Assembly (NCBI RefSeq): GCF_017498085.1 | Contig: NZ_JAGBKM010000027.1 | Location: 1-32,665 of the forward strand | Reading direction: 5' to 3' | DNA from: Psychrobacter coccoides | GTDB lineage: Bacteria > Pseudomonadota > Gammaproteobacteria > Pseudomonadales > Moraxellaceae | Length of the DNA stretch: 32,665 bases | Shown here: piece after piece, positions 25,514 through 32,665 of the stretch | Layout of the letters: each line of letters begins with the position of its first letter | Position numbering within the stretch: the stretch's first letter is position 1 | Made by a program: the position numbers and the translations under genes | The notes under the pieces: model-generated | What the model saw: only the letters and a program-made list of their open reading frames with translations | Told to the model about the DNA's origin: nothing | Databases searched by the model: none

Positions 25514-27793
25514 ATGAAGATTAAAAAATATTTGTTAGTGTCGGTTGCACCAGTGGCATTGGTAGTTCCATTGACTATTGCGCATGCAGATACTTTTGCT
25601 GATGAGGTGCTGATTGGTACGTCAGGCGGCGGCTTAGTCTATGTGGATGAAGAAGAGAATGTCGTCGAGCCAGGTATTAAGGCAGTCACCTTTACGAGTA
25701 CTAGACCTGATGATTTTGATAAAGATAACCCCAATTTTGTAGATCCATACTTTAATGGCACTACAGACTTTACGGACCTTGATTCACGCGGTGATGTCAC
25801 TAATTGCCTGATGGCGAGTAATGACAATAACTGTGATGCAGCCTCTGGTTCAGGCAAGCGTATTAAGAATTATCTAACAGGTATGGATGCCTATGATACG
25901 CGATTACGTACTATAGCAAATGCCTATCCAGAGACAGATACTTCATCGGTTGACTATTTTACTTTTGGAAAAATGTCCAACTTTACTGGTGCGCGTATCA
26001 CTGGTTTTGATATTGAGCTATTAGATAAAGATGGCAAGCCGATGGGCGAGTTGAGTCCTGAAAACGCGGTTCTTTTTAATCTTGATGTCACTGCTGATAG
26101 TCTCAAAGCTGGTTCTGGATTGGTTGATGGGCTGTTTGGTGGTGGCGGTCAAGAGGGCGAGGTTGGGTTTTTCTCAAGTGACAAAACAAAGTTTGCGCCC
26201 GATCATACATCTGACATCTTATCGTTTGGAGCTCTAAGCAATCCAGATTATGAAAAGCTTTTTGGAACAGGTTTCCTTGATGACACTATGGTACCAGATG
26301 GCATATTTTTCTGGGGTGAAGAGTTAGATCTCACTGAGGAGGGCGATCTTTTTGCTTGGAACAACCCTTCCGCTGGCGGCTGGACCTACGGCACATTGGA
26401 TATTGATGCCAACCTTCCTGCAAGACTTGAAGAGCTGGCTACATCGTTAGGTGTTACTGTTGAAGAGCTAGACTATGTCGCTGGTGGTGCAGTCCCTGAA
26501 GGAATCATTACCGCTACCACGGCAAGTGATAGATTTGCAGTCGATGCCATTGAAGATTTGCGTAATGCGAACTTAAACTACACAATGACCGTTGGTACAG
26601 TTGAAGGCGGTGAAGTGACTGTACGTATCTCTCCAAGGTTTGCTCCTATTGTAGCGAGTGCAACAACTGAGCAGCAGTTACAAAACGCCATTTTTGTAGA
26701 TACTTTGGCTGAAGTACCTTATTTGAACTTGCAAGGTAATAACGAAGCTTATCAAGAGGCACTTACTGGCATCGAAGGGATGAGCGCGGCTGAAAAATCA
26801 AAGTTCCTAAACAGTATCGGCTTTGGTTATGCAGCAGCATTCACCAATCTTGGTTTTGAAGCATCACGTGATCAAGTAAGAGCGATCACGAGACACGTTC
26901 CTTGGAGCAGTGCTAATAGCAGTCAAGATGTTAATTCAAATAATGATAGTTGGTTGATGCAAGACGGCTTGTATGGCTTTGCTTCACAAAGTGGTTCACG
27001 CTCAACGTATGATCCTACCAACAATTCTTTGGGTTATGATATAGATGTTTATGCACTTTCTGCAGGTATAGAAAAGCGTCTAAACGGCACCAATTCTTCA
27101 CTAGGGTTGGCAGTGGGTTACACCGATTCAGAGGCAGAAGCGTCTCAGGATCATGGTAAGATCGAGGCTGATGGTTACTCAGTATCAGCCTTTACGCGGA
27201 CTCGTTTCGGTGACGGTGGCTTGGTTCAAGCCTTAGTCGGTTATCAAGATTTATCATATGACTCTTACCGCGAAGCACCAGATAAGTCGACTGCAAAGGC
27301 AAATACAGATGGCTCACAGGTTTTTGCAGCATTGAATATTGATTACTTGAGAGACATGGGCAGATTTAAAGTAGGCCCTACTGCATCAATTGAATATTAT
27401 GATGTTTCAGTTGATGGCTTTACTGAAACTGGTACAGACCTTTGGAATCTAGAAGTTAATGATCAAGATTCTGATGTCTTGCTAGCTTCTATCGGTGCAC
27501 GTGGTGAATATCAATTGCCTACCAGTAATACTCGTCTGACAGGTAGCGTTAAATATACAAATGCATCTGGTGATGATCTTGCAGTTAAAAGTGGCTTTGT
27601 TGGCCAAAGCGGTTTAGCTCCATATACAGTAAAAGGACTGGACGAAGATTTGGTAGATGTGAGTGTTGGCATTGATCATGTCATTAAATCTAATGATTCT
27701 AGCCAAGTTTCTGTATACGGCGGTTATAATGGATCATTCGGTAGCGATTATGAGAATCAAGGATTGCATATCGGTCTCAACACCACTTTTTAA
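25514..27793 (+). CDS. Choice-of-anchor-F-like surface protein with autotransporter beta-barrel
   Basis: Predicted outer-membrane protein of 759 residues. Signal peptide 1-26 ends AHA before DTF. The passenger, about 27-490, is acidic (many Asp and Glu) and lacks the long repeats of a beta-helix. Its first half, with phrases such as VDPYFNGTTDF and YFTFGKMSNFTGARITGFDIELLD, resembles what I recall as the choice-of-anchor F family, a domain found joined to different surface anchors. The last 270 residues or so alternate short beta-strands with Tyr/Gly-rich turns (YALSAGIEKRL, LGLAVGYTDSEA, VYGGYNG) and end in Phe, the classic autotransporter barrel and Bam signal. Two Cys (about 98 and 108) could form a disulfide in the passenger. 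The function is unknown; adhesion or cell-surface interaction is only a guess. The gene stands alone with its own terminator. Confidence 0.8.
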   Translation: MKIKKYLLVSVAPVALVVPLTIAHADTFADEVLIGTSGGGLVYVDEEENVVEPGIKAVTFTSTRPDDFDKDNPNFVDPYFNGTTDFTDLDSRGDVTNCLMASNDNNCDAASGSGKRIKNYLTGMDAYDTRLRTIANAYPETDTSSVDYFTFGKMSNFTGARITGFDIELLDKDGKPMGELSPENAVLFNLDVTADSLKAGSGLVDGLFGGGGQEGEVGFFSSDKTKFAPDHTSDILSFGALSNPDYEKLFGTGFLDDTMVPDGIFFWGEELDLTEEGDLFAWNNPSAGGWTYGTLDIDANLPARLEELATSLGVTVEELDYVAGGAVPEGIITATTASDRFAVDAIEDLRNANLNYTMTVGTVEGGEVTVRISPRFAPIVASATTEQQLQNAIFVDTLAEVPYLNLQGNNEAYQEALTGIEGMSAAEKSKFLNSIGFGYAAAFTNLGFEASRDQVRAITRHVPWSSANSSQDVNSNNDSWLMQDGLYGFASQSGSRSTYDPTNNSLGYDIDVYALSAGIEKRLNGTNSSLGLAVGYTDSEAEASQDHGKIEADGYSVSAFTRTRFGDGGLVQALVGYQDLSYDSYREAPDKSTAKANTDGSQVFAALNIDYLRDMGRFKVGPTASIEYYDVSVDGFTETGTDLWNLEVNDQDSDVLLASIGARGEYQLPTSNTRLTGSVKYTNASGDDLAVKSGFVGQSGLAPYTVKGLDEDLVDVSVGIDHVIKSNDSSQVSVYGGYNGSFGSDYENQGLHIGLNTTF

Positions 27794-27842
27794 ATAGAGA
27801 AAATATTCATCTATTTTTAGTATGGGACGAAGCGTTCAAAAG

Positions 27843-27873
27843 AAGCCAGATATTTTAGGTATCTGGCTTTTTT
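27843..27873 (+). terminator. Intrinsic terminator of the autotransporter gene
   Basis: AAGCCAGATA (27843-27852) pairs with TATCTGGCTT (27860-27869), followed by more Ts. Confidence 0.88.
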
Positions 27874-27926
27874 ATGAGTGGCGCTTTATCTCAAAAATGT
27901 CAACTAATTTTGAGAATGAGAATATA

Positions 27927-27968
27927 AAATAAGCTGATAAATATATCATGCGGTCAGTCAGCTTATTT
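27927..27968. repeat. 11-bp inverted repeat abutting the guaB promoter
   Basis: AAATAAGCTGA (27927-27937) and TCAGCTTATTT (27958-27968) are perfect inverted copies separated by 20 bp. The right arm touches the candidate extended -10 promoter. No T-run follows, so it is less like a terminator than a regulator-binding site. Confidence 0.45.
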
Positions 27969-27976
27969 GTTATAAT
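27968..27976 (+). promoter_or_regulatory. Candidate extended -10 promoter of guaB
   Basis: TGT followed by a perfect TATAAT gives an extended -10 element, which needs no strong -35; none is visible. It predicts a leader of about 140 nt. The rest of the 330-bp gap before guaB shows nothing more. Confidence 0.5.
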
Positions 27977-28105
27977 ATGGCGTTATTTTTAAGGGTTAAT
28001 TCAGTTATTAAGCGTTTATGTGCTATTACCTATTTCATAACTTTATGGTACTAACATAGACTTAATCTATCTACTTAATGCTGCATTACCCGCCTATCAA
28101 GATAA

Positions 28106-29596
<1,491 letters not shown>

Positions 29597-29656
29597 TATG
29601 TTGATAAAAGAATATCCTTAGAGCATCACTATTTGGTATAGGATGTTATAAGATAC

Positions 29657-29697
29657 AAACAGCCAACAATGCTCGTGTGTTGTTGGCTGTTTTTTTT
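29657..29697 (+). terminator. Intrinsic terminator of guaB
   Basis: AAACAGCCAACAA (29657-29669) and TTGTTGGCTGTTT (29680-29692) make a 13-bp stem with a 10-nt loop and a following run of Ts. Confidence 0.9.
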
Positions 29698-29730
29698 GTA
29701 AAATAAGGCGTCAAGAATTTACCTTGTCTT

Positions 29731-29759
29731 TTGCATTGGATTTTGCTTATGTATATAGA
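29731..29759 (+). promoter_or_regulatory. Candidate promoter of glmM-pdxH
   Basis: TTGCAT (29731-29736) and TATAGA (29754-29759) are spaced by 17 bp, just after the guaB terminator and about 48 bp before the glmM start codon. Confidence 0.4.
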
Positions 29760-29806
29760 TAGGTTTGTTCCTATATTTTATTAGCTAGCGTAAGGATATA
29801 AAAATA

Positions 29807-31174
29807 ATGAGCTATTTCGGCACTGATGGTATTCGAGGAAAGTTTGGTGAGCTGCCAATCACCCCTGATTTTATTTTAAAACTGGGCTATGTAACCGGGC
29901 GCGTCCTGATTGAGAGCAATGATAATCCTGATCGTAAACCCAGCGTGGTTATCGGTAAAGACACTCGTCTTTCCGGTTATGTCATTGAGGGGGCTTTGCA
30001 GGCAGGTTTTAACGCTGCTGGTGTCGATGTTCATATGCTAGGACCACTACCAACGCCAGCGATTGCACATTTGACCCGCAGTTTTCATGCAGATGCTGGC
30101 ATTGTCATCTCAGCCTCGCACAACCCTTATTATGATAATGGCATAAAGCTGTTTTCAGGAGATGGCAAAAAACTCACTGATGAGATGCAAAATGCCATTA
30201 ACGATAAATTAAAAGCCATCATGAGTGGTGGGATGGAAGACGATTTAGTCATGCCCATATTAGACCCAGCACGGCTGGGTAAAAACCATCGTATTGATGA
30301 TGCCAAAGGCCGTTATATTGAATTTTGCAAAGGCAGCTTTCCTTATCAGTATGACTTAGGCGGTCTTACCGTAGTGATAGATTGTGCCAATGGTGCAGGC
30401 TATAGCGTGGCACCGCGCGTCATGCGTGAGCTGGGTGCCAATGTGATTGCCATTCATAACAAACCTGACGGCATCAATATCAATGCTAACTGTGGCTCCA
30501 CCAATCCTGAGAGCTTACAACAAGCCGTATTAGAACATAATGCGGATGTTGGTATTGCATTAGATGGTGATGGCGATCGCATCGTGATGGTCGATGAGGC
30601 CGGCAGACTGGTTGATGGTGATGGCATTCTTTATGTGCTTGCCACTCAAAGTCAGGACCGTACGGAAGGGGTCGTTGGCACACTCATGAGTAACATGGGC
30701 TTAGAGCTGGCACTCAAAGCGGCTGATATTGAGTTTACCCGTGCAAAAGTAGGCGATCGCTATGTGATGCAAGACCTTGAGGCCAATGGTTGGATACTGG
30801 GCGGCGAGCCATCTGGACACATTCTGTGCTTAGATAAGAGCCGTACAGGAGATGCGATTATCGCAGGCTTACAAGTGTTGGCAGTGATGCAAGCTCAAGA
30901 CAAAGCGTTAAGTGTATTGACAGAAGGTTTTGAGAAATTACCCCAAAAGCTGGTCAATGTGCGTTTAAGTCAGATGCAAGATCCATTCAAACACGAAGAG
31001 CTGGTTGCTGCTTTTGACAAGGCGCAGGCCACATTGGAAGGTCGTGGGCGCTTATTGATTCGTCAATCAGGTACAGAGCCGATGATTCGGGTGATGGTTG
31101 AGTCAGATGACGAGATCGAGTGCGATGTGATGGCAAACGATTTGGCCGATAAAATCAAAGCTGTATTAGGTTGA
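29807..31174 (+). CDS. glmM: Phosphoglucosamine mutase
   Basis: Interconverts glucosamine-6-phosphate and glucosamine-1-phosphate, feeding UDP-GlcNAc for peptidoglycan and lipopolysaccharide. It has 455 residues, against 445 in E. coli. The N terminus [15 protein letters not shown] is characteristic. The phospho-serine loop is [15 protein letters not shown] with Ser104; the metal loop is DGDGDR (253-258); the sugar-binding GGEPSGH and the phosphate-binding [14 protein letters not shown] follow. AAGGA lies 10 nt before ATG. pdxH follows after 30 bp, probably in one transcript. Confidence 0.97.
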   Translation: MSYFGTDGIRGKFGELPITPDFILKLGYVTGRVLIESNDNPDRKPSVVIGKDTRLSGYVIEGALQAGFNAAGVDVHMLGPLPTPAIAHLTRSFHADAGIVISASHNPYYDNGIKLFSGDGKKLTDEMQNAINDKLKAIMSGGMEDDLVMPILDPARLGKNHRIDDAKGRYIEFCKGSFPYQYDLGGLTVVIDCANGAGYSVAPRVMRELGANVIAIHNKPDGININANCGSTNPESLQQAVLEHNADVGIALDGDGDRIVMVDEAGRLVDGDGILYVLATQSQDRTEGVVGTLMSNMGLELALKAADIEFTRAKVGDRYVMQDLEANGWILGGEPSGHILCLDKSRTGDAIIAGLQVLAVMQAQDKALSVLTEGFEKLPQKLVNVRLSQMQDPFKHEELVAAFDKAQATLEGRGRLLIRQSGTEPMIRVMVESDDEIECDVMANDLADKIKAVLG

Positions 31175-31204
31175 TACTATTACACGTAGCTATAAGGAAC
31201 AATC

Positions 31205-31864
31205 ATGAGTATGGATTTTAGCGATCAGCGTCGCTCGTATGAAAAAGGTGTACTGGATCAGCAGTCAGTTCCCGCCTCACCATTTGAGCTGTTAGACGAC
31301 TGGATGAAGGAAACGATAGAGCAGCAAGTGCAAGAGCCTTATGCGATGAGCTTGGCCACTTGTGGTGCGGACAACAAGCCCAGTGTGCGTATCGTATTGC
31401 TACGAGAGATTACAGAGACTGGTATTGTTTTTTATACCAACTATGAAAGTGCCAAAGGACAAGATATCGCCGAAAATCCCAATGCAGAAGTGCTGTTTTT
31501 TTGGCATGAGCTTGAGCGTCAGATACGTATCAGCGGACATATCGCTAAAATAGATGCCGATAAATCTGCGGCATACTTTCAAAAACGTCCGCATGATAGT
31601 CAGGTGGGGGCGTGGGTAAGCCAGCCCCAAAGTGGTGAAGTCGCCAATCGTGAAGTCATGGAACAAACGTTTGAGCAATTACAAAACGACTATCCAGAAA
31701 ACAGCCCAGTGCCAACGCCAGAGTTTTGGGGTGGTTATGAGATTACGATTGAGCACATCGAGTTTTGGCAAGGGCGTGCCAGTCGTATGCATGATCGTAT
31801 TGTCTACACACAGGATGACAATGCTGGTACAGACAGCTGGATAACCAAACGCTTGTTGCCATAG
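31205..31864 (+). CDS. pdxH: Pyridoxamine/pyridoxine 5'-phosphate oxidase
   Basis: FMN-dependent oxidase that makes pyridoxal 5'-phosphate, the active form of vitamin B6. It has 219 residues, nearly identical in length to E. coli PdxH (218). Visible features: RIVLLREI and FYTNYESAKGQDI (FMN and phosphate binding), EVLFFWHELERQIRISG, FQKRPHDSQVGAWVSQPQS, and the C-terminal EFWQGRASRMHDRIVY, which contains the substrate-binding Arg and His. The C terminus RLLP is typical. AAGGA is 6 nt before ATG. It lies 30 bp behind glmM and is followed by a terminator. Confidence 0.97.
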   Translation: MSMDFSDQRRSYEKGVLDQQSVPASPFELLDDWMKETIEQQVQEPYAMSLATCGADNKPSVRIVLLREITETGIVFYTNYESAKGQDIAENPNAEVLFFWHELERQIRISGHIAKIDADKSAAYFQKRPHDSQVGAWVSQPQSGEVANREVMEQTFEQLQNDYPENSPVPTPEFWGGYEITIEHIEFWQGRASRMHDRIVYTQDDNAGTDSWITKRLLP

Positions 31865-31923
31865 GTTGATACGGTACACCTATTAATGATAGGTGGTATT
31901 AAATTCTGATAATAACGAAGCAC

Positions 31924-31950
31924 AAAGCCCAAGTTCATCTTGGGCTTTTT
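31924..31950 (+). terminator. Intrinsic terminator of pdxH
   Basis: AAAGCCCAAG (31924-31933) pairs with CTTGGGCTTT (31939-31948) with a 5-nt loop, followed by TT. Confidence 0.88.
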
Positions 31951-31969
31951 ATCATCCAGCGCCGTAAAA

Positions 31970-31990
31970 CCCCGTCCTTCTAGGGCGTGG
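31970..31990 (+). mobile_element. Left-end hairpin of the second TnpB element
   Basis: CCCCGTCCT (31970-31978) pairs with AGGGCGTGG (31982-31990) around TCT, with one G-U pair and one mismatch. Its place about 80 bp upstream of tnpB and just beyond the pdxH terminator fits an IS605-family left-end hairpin. The outer boundary, probably at 31951-31969, is inferred. Confidence 0.55.
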
Positions 31991-32066
31991 ATATCAGGCG
32001 TCAACCGTTGTCACCTAAGATTGAACATGCCTTGATAACCAAACGCATTGAGATCATAATTAATCC

Positions 32067-32665
32067 ATGAAAACGCTCAAGCTACGCATCAAAGACAAAC
32101 ATGCCACTCAGCTCAATATCTTGGCTGGAGCGGTTAACTTTGTCTGGAATTACGTTAATGAGCTTAGTTTTAAACACCTTAAGCGCACAGGCAAATTCTT
32201 TTCAGCTTATGATTTGGCCGCTTATACCAAAGGTAGTGGCGAGTATTTAAACTTGCACAGTCAAACCTTGCAAGCGATTAGTGAGGTTCACTCCAAAAGC
32301 CGTAAACAATTCAAAAAAGCCAAACTCAACTGGCGCACCAATAACCCAAAGGCCAAGCGCAGATCTCTTGGATGGATTCCGTTTAAGAAAACCGCTATCA
32401 AACACTTGGCAACCAGACAATCAGGCAAGAAAAGCCTTAAGTCCACTATCCAACTAAGCCTCGCTAAAGGTAAAAAACTTACTATAGATCTATGGGACAG
32501 CTATAACCTAGCCCTGTACAGCATCAATACGTGCGAATTAGTACAAGACAATAGCGGTCACTGGTACGCCTGTATCACCGTCAAAGAATTTCCAAAAACA
32601 GTTTGTGGCATGGGCCAAGTCGGTATTGATTTAGGCTGTAAAGATGCCGCAGTCACTAGTGAAGG
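32067..32665 (+). CDS. tnpB: TnpB (IS200/IS605-type RNA-guided nuclease), N-terminal half
   Basis: The reading frame starts at the ATG at 32067 and runs open to the window edge (199 codons and two bases). It begins MKTLKLRIKDKHATQLN and continues with NFVWNYVNE (the helical N-terminal motif of OrfB/TnpB), a basic recognition-lobe region (SKSRKQFKKAKLNWRT, then GWIPFKK), and VGIDLGCKDAAVTSE, the first RuvC segment with its catalytic Asp. So the part visible is intact. No tnpA (Y1 transposase) lies between pdxH and this gene, so it is a TnpB-only, IS1341-like element, at least on the left side. No strong ribosome site is seen. The rest of the gene is outside the window. Confidence 0.92.
   Translation, partial: MKTLKLRIKDKHATQLNILAGAVNFVWNYVNELSFKHLKRTGKFFSAYDLAAYTKGSGEYLNLHSQTLQAISEVHSKSRKQFKKAKLNWRTNNPKAKRRSLGWIPFKKTAIKHLATRQSGKKSLKSTIQLSLAKGKKLTIDLWDSYNLALYSINTCELVQDNSGHWYACITVKEFPKTVCGMGQVGIDLGCKDAAVTSE

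Overview
The window looks like chromosome from a Gram-negative gammaproteobacterium of the family Moraxellaceae, most likely Psychrobacter. I infer this from the mix of genes and the style of the proteins, recalled rather than searched: a Bap-type giant adhesin with VCBS-like modules, a membrane desaturase, a PduO-type adenosyltransferase, and AT-rich gaps around moderately AT-rich genes. Most of the window is ordinary housekeeping DNA. The accessory content is concentrated at the two ends and in two surface-protein loci.

Layout. Positions 1-120 hold the last 33 codons and right end of a TnpB-type (IS200/IS605) element. Next come a small LTxxQ-motif lipoprotein (200-568), a 1 kb non-coding stretch with several inverted repeats, and a 1968-residue Bap-like adhesin predicted to leave by type I secretion (1573-7479). 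Then follow the NAD malic enzyme maeA (7662-9344) and, on the minus strand, a CAU-anticodon tRNA (probably tRNA-Ile2), a PTR1-like pteridine reductase with cca just upstream of it, the NADP malic enzyme maeB, the AMPylase selO, a fatty-acid desaturase with unusual terminal extensions and a glycerophosphodiester phosphodiesterase. A plus-strand lipoprotein of unknown function (19486-20460) converges on a PduO-type cobalamin adenosyltransferase. The rest runs on the plus strand: cysS, an MscS-family channel, a choice-of-anchor-F-like autotransporter (25514-27793), guaB, then glmM-pdxH. The window closes with the left end and first 199 codons of a second TnpB element (32067-32665).

How the parts relate. 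The two malic enzymes give parallel NAD- and NADP-linked routes from malate to pyruvate. glmM and pdxH are 30 bp apart and probably cotranscribed, as are cca and the pteridine reductase (35 bp). Most units end in clear intrinsic terminators, so transcription units can be read with some confidence. The adhesin has no secretion genes beside it, so its type I exporter must be elsewhere.

I did not find a clearly new multi-gene system. The best leads are the structured DNA upstream of the adhesin (a terminator-like hairpin with no gene near it, a 17-nt palindrome and a long hairpin with a T-run just before the gene), the autotransporter with its long leader and perfect 14-nt palindrome, the CCA-adding enzyme that has lost its HD catalytic pair, the desaturase with N- and C-terminal extensions, and the TnpB right end, which may specify a guide from the flanking DNA.
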